DNA of 64,000 nucleotides from Pyrobaculum neutrophilum V24Sta (GCF_000019805.1 NC_010525.1:992001-1056000), one strand, 5' to 3'. Positions 25,598 through 35,203 are shown, counted from the stretch's first letter. Notes: generated from the sequence alone by a model not told the origin. Numbers and translations: made by a program.

Positions 25598-27142
25598 GAA
25601 TCTCAAGTTGAGGATTGAAAGGGAGATGGCGATACTGCGGGCGTTCTGGGGGGCATGCTGAGAATCTCAAGTTGAGGATTGAAAGCAGCGCCTCCACGGT
25701 GTACGAGCTGGGCAGAGTGAGGGTGGTGGAATCTCAAGTTGAGGATTGAAAGCAACTCCTAAACCACCCCGTTTTTTCTCTCCTTAAGACGTGAATCTCA
25801 AGTTGAGGATTGAAAGCGTCAACTTGATCCATTGTACACTCACGCCCGAAACAGACATTGGAATCTCAAGTTGAGGATTGAAAGCTTTGGCGCGACAGAG
25901 TGGGTTCTGGCGTGACAGTTCCTTGGAATCTCAAGTTGAGGATTGAAAGATATTCCGGGCCCAGGGCATCTACGGTGCCCGGTGGGTAGGCTAGAATCTC
26001 AAGTTGAGGATTGAAAGGTTTCGAGTGCCATTCACTGTACGGCTCGAGCTCATATATTTTCGAATCTCAAGTTGAGGATTGAAAGGTTTCGAGTGCCATT
26101 CACTGTACGGCTCGAGCTCATATATTTTCGAATCTCAAGTTGAGGATTGAAAGTGAACTCGCCTACCTTGACGTAGCAGGTGTTCCACACCACCAGGTGA
26201 ATCTCAAGTTGAGGATTGAAAGGGTCATCCCCGTCCACGACGCGTAACCTCCCCATTTTTGAATCTCAAGTTGAGGATTGAAAGTCGATAGCTTTCTCAG
26301 CCGTAGCGGTGTCCATCATGGCGACGAATCTCAAGTTGAGGATTGAAAGGGCGGCGGTCTCTGCAACTGTTGCTGTGGCTTAGGCGGAGGTGAATCTCAA
26401 GTTGAGGATTGAAAGTGTCTAGATAGCGCTGTATCATCATGGCCTTGGGATAGTAGAGAATCTCAAGTTGAGGATTGAAAGCAGCGAGTGTGGCGGCAGG
26501 CAGACGCCCAACAGCTCCTCACTCTGAATCTCAAGTTGAGGATTGAAAGACTCTCTACTCCTACGTACACATCATCGCCTACACGTCTCAGAATCTCAAG
26601 TTGAGGATTGAAAGTCACTTGACGTCCCTACCGCCATACTCACTTCACGGTTGTAGAATCTCAAGTTGAGGATTGAAAGCTACTGCCTCGTAGACGTGGA
26701 GGAGGGAAGGGCCGTGTGCGGAATCTCAAGTTGAGGATTGAAAGAATGGGTTGCGACAGCCACCGAAGCTACCGTGCCACATCGACTCGAATCTCAAGTT
26801 GAGGATTGAAAGTATGCAATCTGCTCAGCCAAACTAACGTCGTCCAGCCTCGTAATGGAATCTCAAGTTGAGGATTGAAAGCGGCCGGCGACGGCGACGG
26901 TGAGGTCGCAGGCGCAGTTGCGGGGAATCTCAAGTTGAGGATTGAAAGGCGGTGACAGGCGAGTAGTTGTATGCGACGTCTAGGGCATCATGAATCTCAA
27001 GTTGAGGATTGAAAGAGCTGTTGTTGCTGTAGCTGTCTCATTACCTCCTCGCGAATCTCAAATTGAGGATTGAAAGCACAGCTGTGTACTCGGCGAGCGC
27101 CATGTCGACGAGCTACTGGAATCTCAAGTTGAGGATTGAAAG
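25598..27142 (+). CRISPR. CRISPR array 2, 24 repeats, 24-nt repeat
   Basis: Repeats run GAATCTCAAGTTGAGG then ATTGAAAG. Starts are at 25598, 25662, 25729, 25793, 25861, 25926, 25994, 26062, 26130, 26199, 26261, 26326, 26392, 26458, 26526, 26591, 26656, 26721, 26789, 26858, 26925, 26992, 27053 and 27119, giving 23 spacers. The copy at 27053 has AAATTGAGG, a decay near the leader-distal end. Two adjacent spacers (26018 and 26086) are identical. The array points towards the type I-A genes. Confidence 0.98.
26018..26129 (+). repeat. Tandem duplication of one spacer-repeat unit in array 2
   Basis: The 44-nt spacer starting GTTTCGAGTGCCATTCACTG occurs at 26018-26061 and again at 26086-26129 with one repeat between, so 112 nt comprise spacer, repeat, spacer. 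Unequal crossover or replication slippage explains it better than two identical acquisitions. Confidence 0.95.
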
Positions 27143-27233
27143 ATAGGGCAGGTTGCTGTGGAAGAGGGGTTGGTGCCGCGTCGGCGGTGGGGAGTGCGTT
27201 GGTATGTATAATAACTTCTGTGTTGTGGGGGGT

Positions 27234-28262
27234 ATGAGGGTTGTTGTTGAGAATTTTGGCGTTATTAGGGAGCTCAATGTGGAGCTTCCTGAGGTTTTTC
27301 TGCTTTTTGGGCCGAATGGGGTGGGGAAGACCACGATATATGCCGCGATTACGGCGTTTGGCTATTTGGAGTGGGGGAGGGGGCTGTACCTGGGGAGGCA
27401 CGTCAGCGCTTGGAGGAGGACGCCTCGGGGTCGTGTAAGCGTGTCTGTGGAGGGCTTGCCGTTTCCTAGGTCGAAGTGCTACGGCGTGCCGTTTCCCCAC
27501 GACTTGGTGGAGGAGCTTCGGAAGGTTTCTGCGGATCACGCCAACAGGCTGGCCCAGTGCGACTATGGGAGGGTGTCCTACAGCTTTGTTGCTGTGGCTG
27601 GCGACGAGCCCCACGTCTTAGACTTCTCGGTCGAGCTGGACCGGGAGCTGGCGGCGTCTCCGGAGGGGTTGAGCGTTGAGGGCGAGCTTGAGCGGGGGAC
27701 GGAGGAGGTTGCCCGCAAGCTAGCCCTCTACGTGGCGAGGCTTCTGAGACCTGAGCCCGGCCCTGCCGAGCCTTTTGAGGAGCGGATTGGCGGCTATGTG
27801 ATTTCGCCGGGTGGGGCATATGACGAGGTTGTGGGCCTTAAGCTCAGCCCGGAGGAGGCGGGGAGGGGGGTGGAGGCTATCTATAGTGTTTTGCATAGGG
27901 CCTACACGGCTTGGGACGCTCCGCTCCACATCGATCTGTCTGAGGTGTCTCTTTACGAGCCGGTTAGGCTGAGGCTCGTGGAGAGGATGCTGGCGAGGAG
28001 GAGGGGGGTCACTGTGTTCGAGAGCAACTACGTGGACGACGTGTTGATCGCGTTGAAGAGGGGGGTGCCCGCCTATCTTGTCTACAAGACGGGGGGCGGG
28101 GCCTCGCTCTTGAGGATCTCAAGCCCCAGCGACCTCGCTAAGCTGCCGCCTGAGGCGGAGCATTCTCTGAAGTCGATGGGGTTGAGCCCTGATTTGTTGA
28201 CAAGCAGAGTTAAGCAACTGGCCTCAATCCTCTACGAAGGTCGGCCGCTTGGCGTTTCGTAA
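27234..28262 (+). CDS. SMC/ABC-like ATPase beside array 2
   Basis: 342 residues, beginning RVVVENFGVIRELNVELPE and Walker A FGPNGVGKTT (26-33 region), the start typical of RecF/SMC-like ATPases. The Walker B position reads PLHIDLSEVSL, where the usual two acidic residues are altered, and no clear H-loop is seen, so ATP hydrolysis may be weak. The ATG at 27234 is 25 nt after ATGTATAATA (27203-27212). The gene begins 90 nt past the end of array 2 and is convergent with the type I-A operon tail. It may be a CRISPR-linked accessory, but its role is unknown. Confidence 0.7.
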   Translation: MRVVVENFGVIRELNVELPEVFLLFGPNGVGKTTIYAAITAFGYLEWGRGLYLGRHVSAWRRTPRGRVSVSVEGLPFPRSKCYGVPFPHDLVEELRKVSADHANRLAQCDYGRVSYSFVAVAGDEPHVLDFSVELDRELAASPEGLSVEGELERGTEEVARKLALYVARLLRPEPGPAEPFEERIGGYVISPGGAYDEVVGLKLSPEEAGRGVEAIYSVLHRAYTAWDAPLHIDLSEVSLYEPVRLRLVERMLARRRGVTVFESNYVDDVLIALKRGVPAYLVYKTGGGASLLRISSPSDLAKLPPEAEHSLKSMGLSPDLLTSRVKQLASILYEGRPLGVS

Positions 28263-28307
28263 GCTGGCCGTGTAGGCGGGACTGAGCTGTTCGGGCACTT
28301 GGCGCGT

Positions 28308-28745
28308 TTAAATGAACACGATTACTATCTCGTACTTAAGCAGGAGGTGGGGGAGTTCGGCGCAGTCTCTGTGGCTTCGGCAAGTGAGTATTCCCGTCTT
28401 CACTCGGATTTCTGGGGCGTTTTTGGCCGGCAACACTATGACCGCTCTGCAGCGGGAGGTGTCGCATTGCTGGCCGTCGATTGTCTTGGTCTTTATGTGG
28501 CTCGTGTCGAGTTTTGTGGTGAACTCAACGCCGATTTTCTGGCCGCTGTCGTCGAGGAAGTAGCAGTCTACGGCGTTGTCTCTGTGGCGTAGGCAGTCGT
28601 CGGAGATGCTGTCGTCTAGGACATGGCTGAGGTATCTGTGGACTTCGTTGGGGTCGTGGCTCTGCATCTTGGAGATGCGTAGGTACTTCGTGACGTGTTT
28701 GCTGCCGTCTGGTATGTGGAGTCTGGCGACGCAGGGGCAGCTCAT
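28308..28745 (-). CDS. Unknown 145-residue protein, last gene of the type I-A operon
   Basis: The ATG (28745) overlaps the TGA of the preceding ATPase as ATGA, so translation is coupled. The central part, AVDCYFLDDSGQKIGVEFTT, has an Asp-strand-Glu pattern reminiscent of PD-(D/E)XK nucleases, but Thr follows where E-x-K is expected, so this is weak. Several cysteines and a CRSHRDC stretch lie near the C-terminus. It forms an ATPase plus small-protein pair appended to the cas operon, like the pair at 46668-48113. Function unknown. Confidence 0.65.
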   Translation of the reverse strand: MSCPCVARLHIPDGSKHVTKYLRISKMQSHDPNEVHRYLSHVLDDSISDDCLRHRDNAVDCYFLDDSGQKIGVEFTTKLDTSHIKTKTIDGQQCDTSRCRAVIVLPAKNAPEIRVKTGILTCRSHRDCAELPHLLLKYEIVIVFI

Positions 28746-29539
28746 CGGTAGATCTTGCTGTATATCTCCATGAGGACTCTGCCGTAGGGGGTTAGGTTGT
28801 AGTCGGCGGGGGCTATCTCCCCCGCGTGGAAGATCCAGCCGGCCGTCTCCACGCGTAGCTTCTCCTTTCCTAGGTACTCCGCCACTGCGTCTAGGTTGTT
28901 GAATAGGTCGTAGATGAGGGGGAGGTGGGTGGCCACCACGGCTCTTGCGCCTCGGGAGGCCGCCTGGGCTATCCGGTAGGCGATGTAGGCGGCGTCGTCT
29001 GGGTAGAGGCCGTCTAGGGTGCCGTCGAGGAGGAGCATCTCGCCTTCTGACGCGTAGCCGGCGAGGCGCTCGAGCACGCCGATGAGGACGACAGCATTGG
29101 AGGAGTGCCTTATGGGCAGGTGCTTGCCGTCTACCTCCTCCCACAGCTCTCCGCCGCGTACCACCACCGGGTACCTCTCGCCCACTTTCTTCATCACGGC
29201 CTTTTCTATGTACGCCAGCACCTCCCCCCTCTCGTCGGGGGGTGCGCAGTGTCTGTACCTCAGGGTGTACTCCAGGCCCTCGTATAGGAGGTAGGCCATG
29301 AACTGGCCCCTGGCGTCTGCGGCGCATGAGACCCCGTCGGCCGTGCTTTCGCATCTGACGACGCCGTCCTCTGTCTCAAGAGCGATGTGGCCCTCGGCGC
29401 CGAGGTAGCTCTCTGCCAGCTCCCGCAGGAAGCCGGGAATTCTGCCCTGTCTGGAGTAGTAGGACAGGCCGTAGAGGAGGGCGAGGAATAGGGATTTCCC
29501 GGCCCTCGGAGGGCCCATTATCACTGTGACGTCCGCCAT
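28742..29539 (-). CDS. P-loop ATPase at the tail of the type I-A operon
   Basis: 265 residues from the ATG at 29539, which is preceded by a G-rich purine tract (GGGGAGGGGGGAA). A GTG at 29599 would add 20 residues. Walker A GPPRAGKS is at residues 9-16 and a Walker B-like MLLLDGTLDGL lies in the middle, followed by ARAVVATHLPLIYD with a His resembling an H-loop. The small size and THLP motif suggest an ABC-type or MutS-like ATPase. It follows cas8a2 and precedes a coupled unknown gene, so it is probably co-transcribed with cas genes. No known Cas family recognised. Confidence 0.7.
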   Translation of the reverse strand: MADVTVIMGPPRAGKSLFLALLYGLSYYSRQGRIPGFLRELAESYLGAEGHIALETEDGVVRCESTADGVSCAADARGQFMAYLLYEGLEYTLRYRHCAPPDERGEVLAYIEKAVMKKVGERYPVVVRGGELWEEVDGKHLPIRHSSNAVVLIGVLERLAGYASEGEMLLLDGTLDGLYPDDAAYIAYRIAQAASRGARAVVATHLPLIYDLFNNLDAVAEYLGKEKLRVETAGWIFHAGEIAPADYNLTPYGRVLMEIYSKIYR

Positions 29540-29608
29540 TTCCCCCCTCCCCCTGGTGAGGCAACGCGACCGCGTGGGGCAGAACTCGAATTTGAACACG
29601 GGTCTGTT

Positions 29609-30694
29609 CTAGCCTATCTTTTTAAGGGCTTCCGCGAGGCCCTCCAGCTCGGCCAGCTTGCCCCCCTTCCTCCCCAAGTCGGCCATCACCGACCTAATGA
29701 CGTGGTACACGTCGCCGCCGAAGGCGAGGTACTCGCCTAGGACGTTTAGGGAGCTACCGAGCTGCCTCGCTATCTTGGGCCACCTGGGGGCTCTGTACTT
29801 GATCTGGGCGATGGCCTCCAGCAGTCTGTCGCCTCTGAATATGTTGACCCCGACGGTCCTCTGGAAGTAGTTGCCGGCCCTCTGGGTGATCCAGACGAGG
29901 ATGTCCACGCTCTCTCTCACCGCGTATATGGTCTCGCCGACCGACAGCATGTACACCACCGCCCCCAGCTCGTTTAGATCCCCCGGCCGCATCTCTACGA
30001 GCCCAGCCATCCTCTGGAGCGTCATGAGGGTCCTCAGCGACGTCCTCCCCCTTGGGATAAACGTGAGGTTGAAGACGTCGTGTCCCCCGCCGGATGAGGA
30101 CCTCCGCTCCACCCGCGCCTTTACGGTGCCGTAGATGTAGCCCAGGGTGCTGAGGGCGAAGCACGTGGCGCAGACCGCGTACTGGGACTGCCTTATGCCG
30201 TAGTTCTCCACGACGTATTTGCCGTAGACCCCCGAGAGAGGGAGGTAAAGCGTGTAGTACCCGCGTTTCTTTGGGCGGGCGCGGCCCTCCCCCCTCTTCT
30301 CCCTGTGCTCCTCGGAGAGGTCGAAGTCCGACTTGAGCGCATACAGCGCCTCTCTCAAGTCGGAGATCCAGCTGGGGAAGTTCCCCCGATCCACTGTGGA
30401 TCTGTAGAGGTCGTACACCAGGCCAAAGTAGGGCACCTGCTCCTCCTCTGACTCCTCCCCCTTGCCCTTCGCCTTGGCCTCAGCGGCGATCTCGAGGAGC
30501 TCCATGGGCTCCCACTGGTCTATCCAGTTCAGCTCAGGCCTGTCGGCGCATACGGCGAATCTCTCGCCTCGCCGCTCTGCCCACCCCTCCATCTTCCCCT
30601 CGATGTGGAGGATCTTGATGAGGCCGTGCATGATGAGGGCGTCGGCTATAATGCCGTGGCCCGGCGTGATCATCTCCCGTGGGCACTGGGTCAT
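29609..30694 (-). CDS. cas8a2: Type I-A Cascade large subunit Cas8a2
   Basis: 361 residues. The N-terminus MITPGHGIIADALIMHGL is the usual opening of Csa4/Cas8a2. The protein occupies the place of the large subunit after cas3'' in an order (csa5, cas7, cas5, cas3', cas3'', cas8a2) that matches what I recall for the Thermoproteus tenax type I-A cassette. Its role is PAM recognition and recruitment of the Cas3 pair within the archaeal Cascade. The ATG overlaps the cas3'' stop (ATGA). Confidence 0.85.
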   Translation of the reverse strand: MTQCPREMITPGHGIIADALIMHGLIKILHIEGKMEGWAERRGERFAVCADRPELNWIDQWEPMELLEIAAEAKAKGKGEESEEEQVPYFGLVYDLYRSTVDRGNFPSWISDLREALYALKSDFDLSEEHREKRGEGRARPKKRGYYTLYLPLSGVYGKYVVENYGIRQSQYAVCATCFALSTLGYIYGTVKARVERRSSSGGGHDVFNLTFIPRGRTSLRTLMTLQRMAGLVEMRPGDLNELGAVVYMLSVGETIYAVRESVDILVWITQRAGNYFQRTVGVNIFRGDRLLEAIAQIKYRAPRWPKIARQLGSSLNVLGEYLAFGGDVYHVIRSVMADLGRKGGKLAELEGLAEALKKIG

Positions 30695-31371
30695 AGCCCC
30701 AGCTCGCTCGCCGCCATGTATCTGCTAATGAAGGTTCCCTCTCCTGGGCGGCCCCTCGCTCCCCAGTTGTCGCATACGGTCAGCACGTGTAGTAGCCCGG
30801 CCACCCTCAGCCGTTTGACCCTCACCTCCTGGGGGGCGCCGCCGCTAAGATACACGGCGAGCTCCTGGAAGGCGTCGGCCACGTCGTCGGCGGTGGGCGG
30901 TCTGCTTGCCCACTCCCTCAGCGCCGCGGCTACCTCAGGCCTGTAGCTGTAGTTGGGGGTGCAACCGAGGCTCAGGTCGGAGTCCTTCAGCATGGCCCTC
31001 AGCGTGGAGACGTGGATGGCCCTCTCGCCGAGCTCGCCGGCGTAGGCGGCGAGGATCATGGGCTCGTGGTGGAGCGCGACCGCCGCCGCCACGTAGTACC
31101 TTGCCTCCGTCTGTACACTCCTCAACGCGAAGTAGGCCCCCAGCACCTCGTGCCTATACCTGGCGCGGTTGCCGGCTGTGTAAGCCCTGGCGAGCTTGCC
31201 TAGGTCGTGGAACTCCACGGCTAGGGCGGCGGCGTCGGCGGTCCCAAATGCCTTCTCCATCCAGCGGCCGTAGTAGGGCCTCAGCCTTTCACACGCCTCC
31301 AGAGCCTGCGTGATGTGGTCTTCGTAGGTCTGGAGGCAGTCCCTCCCCCGGAAGTAGGCGCAGCAGCTCAT
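30691..31371 (-). CDS. cas3'': Cas3'' HD nuclease subunit
   Basis: 226 residues. The HD signature is EFHDLGKLAR (H55, D56), with further histidines at residue 19 and in ALHHEP to complete a metal site. In type I-A systems the Cas3 nuclease and helicase are separate proteins, as here. It degrades the displaced DNA strand after target binding. The start overlaps the helicase stop (ATGA), so expression is coupled. Confidence 0.9.
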   Translation of the reverse strand: MSCCAYFRGRDCLQTYEDHITQALEACERLRPYYGRWMEKAFGTADAAALAVEFHDLGKLARAYTAGNRARYRHEVLGAYFALRSVQTEARYYVAAAVALHHEPMILAAYAGELGERAIHVSTLRAMLKDSDLSLGCTPNYSYRPEVAAALREWASRPPTADDVADAFQELAVYLSGGAPQEVRVKRLRVAGLLHVLTVCDNWGARGRPGEGTFISRYMAASELGL

Positions 31372-33068
31372 CGCCTCCTCCGCCCCCTCCCCCTCCTCTT
31401 CTGGCCTCCGCCGCTGAGCTGCGCCACGTCGAGCCCCGCCTCGTCGTACAGCTCCTCCACGTCCCTCCTGTCCACCACAACCACCTCAACCCCATCCCAG
31501 CCCCCCCGGAGCTCGCTTAGGTAGTAGAGAGTCTCGTCCTTCGCCGTGGCGATCCCCCTCACCGTATATGCGGTGGATACCTTCTGGAGCAGGGCGTTAA
31601 TCCTGGGGTCCTCTCTGGAGGTGTAGCTCATCTTCATCGCGCCTCTCTCCACGTCCTCCTCCGTGATGTAGCGCCCCTTATCCCCATCCTGCTTCACGTC
31701 GGCAATAACAAGCGTGATGTAGCTGGAGGGCCTTATCCTCACCTCTCCTCTGGGCGGGTAGGAGAAGAGGGACAGCTCCTGCAGGTAGCCGAGCGCTTGG
31801 CCGTACCACGCCAGCCCCCTCGTCATGAGCTCCTCCACGGCCTTCTCGTTGTACACTCTGTCCACGGCCCTCTGTGCGTCTTCCCAAGACGTCAGCGCGG
31901 CGCCTCCCCGTAGCTCCTCCTCAAGGGCTTCGCGCGTGGCCTGCATGAGGGTCTGCGGGTAGGGGGCATCTCCCTCGGCCTCGTAGATGTAGGCCTCCGC
32001 CTTACCCCCGTCTCTCCCCACCCTCCCAATGCGCTGTATCAGCGCGTCTACGGGGGCCGTCTCGGTGTAGAGCGCCCTTAGGTTGGAGAAGTCGAGCCCC
32101 ACCTCAAGCGCCTGGGTCCCAATCAGCACCGCGTCCTCGGCCACCTTTCCGTCCGCCAGCACCCTGCTCAGCTGCCTCTCCCTGTCCTCCCTCCTCATCA
32201 ACGAGTGCACCACGGCCTTCTTCCCGCACCTCACCTGTTTGTAGATGCGCCGGGCCCTCTCTATCGTGTTCACAATGACGATGGTGGGCCTGCCGCATTC
32301 GATTTCCTCCGCCTTGAGGACCCCCTTCCTCCTCTCCACCTCCACGTTTCTTCTGACAGTGCCGGACCCAAGCGTCAGCCTCCCGCCGAGACACGGGATG
32401 TGCTTGAGGAAGGTCTCGGGGACCGTGGCGGTGGATATGACGACCTTGGCGCCGGCGGAGGCCAGGTCGCAGACTATCTTCCCCAGCACCCTGGGGCCTA
32501 GGTAGGCCTCGTCCTGTATGAGGTGGGCCTCGTCTAGGACAATGTAGGCGCTTGCGAGTAGGCCCGCGGGCATGCTGTACCTCCCCCTCTCCACGCCCTC
32601 CTCCCGCCACCTCTGCACCCGCCTCGCGAGGTAGCCGTAGGCCAGCGAGTCGACCGTGGTGAGGACTATGTGCCCCCCATATAGGAAGAGGGGCTTCGCC
32701 ACCTCGCCGTGGTCCTCAGCGACGTTCAGCCTCGGGAGCCCCAGGCCTTGGACGGCCTGGGCGTAGACCTCCATCCTCCTCTTCATCTGCCTAAGGAGGG
32801 CGTGCATGGGCTCGACGACGTACAACCTGGGCGCGAACCACTCCCCCCTAAGCCACTGGGCGAAAAACGGCGCTGTCCAGATCTCGGTCTTTCCGAAGCC
32901 CGTCGGCGCCTTGAGGAGGATCACGCCGTCTGACCTCTCGATCCCCTCAGCCGCCTTGGCCTGCTCCGCGAGGACCTCCTCCCTCACGGCGCAGCTGGGC
33001 TCCCCCTTCGACCTACACCACGCCAGGCTCAGCTCCCTCACCAGCGTGTCAAGCCCTCTACCAGTCAT
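31368..33068 (-). CDS. cas3': Cas3' SF2 helicase subunit
   Basis: 566 residues. Walker A KAPTGFGKTE is at 54-62, the DExH box is IVLDEAHLIQDEA, motif III is VISTATVPE and motif VI is ALIQRIGRVGRDGG. These are the SF2 motifs of the Cas3 helicase. The C-terminus is Arg-rich. It unwinds target DNA for the Cas3'' nuclease encoded next. The ATG lies 11 nt inside the 3' end of cas5. Confidence 0.93.
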   Translation of the reverse strand: MTGRGLDTLVRELSLAWCRSKGEPSCAVREEVLAEQAKAAEGIERSDGVILLKAPTGFGKTEIWTAPFFAQWLRGEWFAPRLYVVEPMHALLRQMKRRMEVYAQAVQGLGLPRLNVAEDHGEVAKPLFLYGGHIVLTTVDSLAYGYLARRVQRWREEGVERGRYSMPAGLLASAYIVLDEAHLIQDEAYLGPRVLGKIVCDLASAGAKVVISTATVPETFLKHIPCLGGRLTLGSGTVRRNVEVERRKGVLKAEEIECGRPTIVIVNTIERARRIYKQVRCGKKAVVHSLMRREDRERQLSRVLADGKVAEDAVLIGTQALEVGLDFSNLRALYTETAPVDALIQRIGRVGRDGGKAEAYIYEAEGDAPYPQTLMQATREALEEELRGGAALTSWEDAQRAVDRVYNEKAVEELMTRGLAWYGQALGYLQELSLFSYPPRGEVRIRPSSYITLVIADVKQDGDKGRYITEEDVERGAMKMSYTSREDPRINALLQKVSTAYTVRGIATAKDETLYYLSELRGGWDGVEVVVVDRRDVEELYDEAGLDVAQLSGGGQKRRGRGRRRR

Positions 33069-33738
33069 CTCCCTCCGGAAACACAGCCTCGCCTAAGCAG
33101 AGCACCTTAGAACCAACCTCCACGCCGCCGCGCCTGTAGACCCCGCCCTCCTCCACCAAGGGGTATGCGAAGAGCTCCCGGTTCCCCCTCTCGTCTAAGG
33201 CGCGGTAGAGCGTGTAGCTACCTCTCCTCGCCTTCGCCGCCCTCACGGCGACGTTGACAAGCCCCCCGCACTCCCTCGGCTTCCCCTCCAGGACGTCGAC
33301 GACCGACACGTAGGACTCGCTGTCGCCGAGCCTCGCCACAAGCCTAATCACGTGTTGCGGCACTCTCTCCCTGGTGACCAGCAGTATCTTGACGGCGTGG
33401 GCGTAGACGTACTCCCTAACCATAGCGTCCCGGGCGCCCGCGTAGTCCTCAAGGCCCGCCGGGAGGGACTTGTCCTCGAGCACCCCCCGCGTCCTCCACA
33501 ACACCGCGGGGAACTTGGCCAGCTCCCCCACAGCCGCCGGCCTAGCCGCCACGACCAGCCCCTCCGCCTCCTTCATACACCGCGAACCCCGGCACATGCC
33601 GGCGTGGGCCATGGCCGCCCCCAGCGCCCCCACGACGGCGTGCGGCGTGGGAAGCGGATATGCGGAGGCCACCTGATAGACGTCCACCACCTTCACCGAG
33701 TACAGAGGCGCCCTGGCCTCGATCAGGTAGTAGTGCAT
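33058..33738 (-). CDS. cas5: Cas5a, Cascade subunit
   Basis: 226 residues. The N-terminal RAMP strand YYLIEARAPLYSVK followed by YPLPTPHAVVGALGAAM is characteristic of Cas5a, which caps the 5' handle of the crRNA. The ATG at 33738 shares its A with the cas7 TGA; a GTG one codon upstream is also possible. Its position between cas7 and cas3' supports the assignment. Confidence 0.85.
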   Translation of the reverse strand: MHYYLIEARAPLYSVKVVDVYQVASAYPLPTPHAVVGALGAAMAHAGMCRGSRCMKEAEGLVVAARPAAVGELAKFPAVLWRTRGVLEDKSLPAGLEDYAGARDAMVREYVYAHAVKILLVTRERVPQHVIRLVARLGDSESYVSVVDVLEGKPRECGGLVNVAVRAAKARRGSYTLYRALDERGNRELFAYPLVEEGGVYRRGGVEVGSKVLCLGEAVFPEGDDW

Positions 33739-34727
33739 CACCTCCTAGCGGGTTGCCCCCCTGGCAGAGCCCTCCCAAGGACCTCTTGAAATAGGGCGTC
33801 CAGCGTGTCGGCCTTTTTACACTCAAGGACGTCGTTGCTCCGCGGGCAGTCGACGCCGTAGCACAGCACGACCCCCTTCTTCCCCACAGCCCTTAAATAC
33901 GCCGTCAGGAGCTCCGCCGACCTTGCGACGTAGTCTGGATACGCGCCGTGTACGAGGTTGGGGATGGGCGAGTCCGATATTGCGATCACCAGCTCCCTAA
34001 GCCTCGCGATGGGGAGAGCGCGCGCCTGCTTAGAGCCAACTCCGTTGAACAGCCGTAGCAGAGCCACAAGCGCCGACTTTATCCTCAGCTCCCTCTCCTT
34101 ATCGTCTACATCGCTTTTTCCCTCCTGGTAGAGCGGCACCCCGGAGAGCCCGAGGTCCATGGCCACCGCGAAGCCGTAGACCGCCGATGAGTACTCCTGC
34201 TTGAAGACCATCATCTCCGTCCCCTCCTGCTCCTCCTTGGACTTCACCTGCTGCGTCCTCTTGAAGGGGTCCACCCTGTTGTGTACCACGGCGAACTTGC
34301 TCGCCGCCTCGAGGTTCTTCTCCTCCAGCACCGGCACAGCGAAGGACACCCTCACGAGGCTGTCGCGCTTGATCTGCTTGTCAGGGAGGAGGAAGCCGTG
34401 GAGGTCGTTGCAGAGGTCTTTTATGGCCTCGGCCTCGCTGGAGGCGTCATCGCCGCCCAAGTTCTTCCCCCTCAGCCCCACCCCCTTCATGCAGAATTCG
34501 TTCAGTTGCTTCCCCCCGAGGTCTTGGTACACCTCGGCCAGATACACCGAGTGCCAGTGCTTCAGAGCGTTCCCAGTCAACACGGGCACTTCGTAGGCTT
34601 TCCCGCCGTGAACCACCTTGGCCACGGCGTGCATGTTGTAGTTGCCCATGTTGCCGGCGCCGGTCAAGACCGACAGCTGCGCCTCGAAGCGGCCCGCGGC
34701 CCTAACGTAGGGGGGAGCCACCCTCAT
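33738..34727 (-). CDS. cas7: Cas7 (Csa2), Cascade backbone
   Basis: 329 residues. RVAPPYVRAAGRFEAQLSVL, then GAGNMGNYNMHAVAK and VPVLTGNALKHWH, are typical of Csa2/Cas7 in archaeal type I-A complexes. Several copies form the crRNA-binding filament. The ATG overlaps the csa5 stop as ATGA. Confidence 0.9.
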   Translation of the reverse strand: MRVAPPYVRAAGRFEAQLSVLTGAGNMGNYNMHAVAKVVHGGKAYEVPVLTGNALKHWHSVYLAEVYQDLGGKQLNEFCMKGVGLRGKNLGGDDASSEAEAIKDLCNDLHGFLLPDKQIKRDSLVRVSFAVPVLEEKNLEAASKFAVVHNRVDPFKRTQQVKSKEEQEGTEMMVFKQEYSSAVYGFAVAMDLGLSGVPLYQEGKSDVDDKERELRIKSALVALLRLFNGVGSKQARALPIARLRELVIAISDSPIPNLVHGAYPDYVARSAELLTAYLRAVGKKGVVLCYGVDCPRSNDVLECKKADTLDALFQEVLGRALPGGQPARR

Positions 34728-35167
34728 GGCCCCTTAAGCAACTTCTTCAGCTCTACAGTCAGCTTGTCGGGAGCTAGGGCCATGGCGCAGAAGAGCCTCA
34801 CCATCCGGGCCCTCTCTCTGTCGTCCGCCTCCTCAAGGCGCTTGGCGAGCTCGGCCACGTATCTGCCCCAAGCCGCCAGCCTATTCCTGGCCCTCTGTAA
34901 AGCCGCCAGCCTATCCTTGACCTTCTGTGATTCCTTACTCTGGGGGTTGTGCTTGAGCTCCTCCTCTATATCGTTCAGCTTCTCCTCTACGTCGTTCAGT
35001 ACCTTCACAACGATCCTCGAGAGCTTCGCCAGCTGCTCCGGGTACTTCTCAGGGGATCTGGAGAGCTCGTCCAACACGTCGTAGGCCATCTCCAGATGCA
35101 CAGCCGGCCTCACGGAGCGGGCCGCCCTCTCCACTAGCTCTTCCCTCTTGATCTGTACAGACTCCAT
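34724..35167 (-). CDS. csa5: Csa5, Cascade small subunit
   Basis: 147 residues, strongly charged and helical (VLNDVEEKLNDIEEELK, then RDRLAALQRARN-like stretches), as expected for the small subunit (Cas11-type) of type I-A. It is the first gene of the interference operon. The ATG at 35167 is about 23 nt after CTTAATAATT (minus strand), so the operon message is probably leaderless. Confidence 0.75.
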   Translation of the reverse strand: MESVQIKREELVERAARSVRPAVHLEMAYDVLDELSRSPEKYPEQLAKLSRIVVKVLNDVEEKLNDIEEELKHNPQSKESQKVKDRLAALQRARNRLAAWGRYVAELAKRLEEADDRERARMVRLFCAMALAPDKLTVELKKLLKGP

Positions 35168-35183
35168 AGGGGAGGGAATACAA

Positions 35184-35194
35184 TAATTATTAAG
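35184..35194 (-). promoter_or_regulatory. Promoter of the type I-A interference operon
   Basis: CTTAATAAT on the minus strand, centred about 23 nt before the csa5 ATG. It lies directly after the csa3 stop codon (35204), leaving little room for other signals. Confidence 0.6.
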
Positions 35195-35203
35195 AGTTTC
35201 TCT

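Noticed and set aside
25372-25611. A frame of about 79 codons inside leader 2, repeated in leaders 3 and 4
   Set aside because: It uses a TTG start, runs into the repeat, and most base differences between leader copies change the amino acid. The conservation is of DNA, not protein.
28299-28592. Plus-strand frame of 97 codons
   Set aside because: It is antisense to the 145-residue gene coupled to the ATPase by ATGA on the minus strand.
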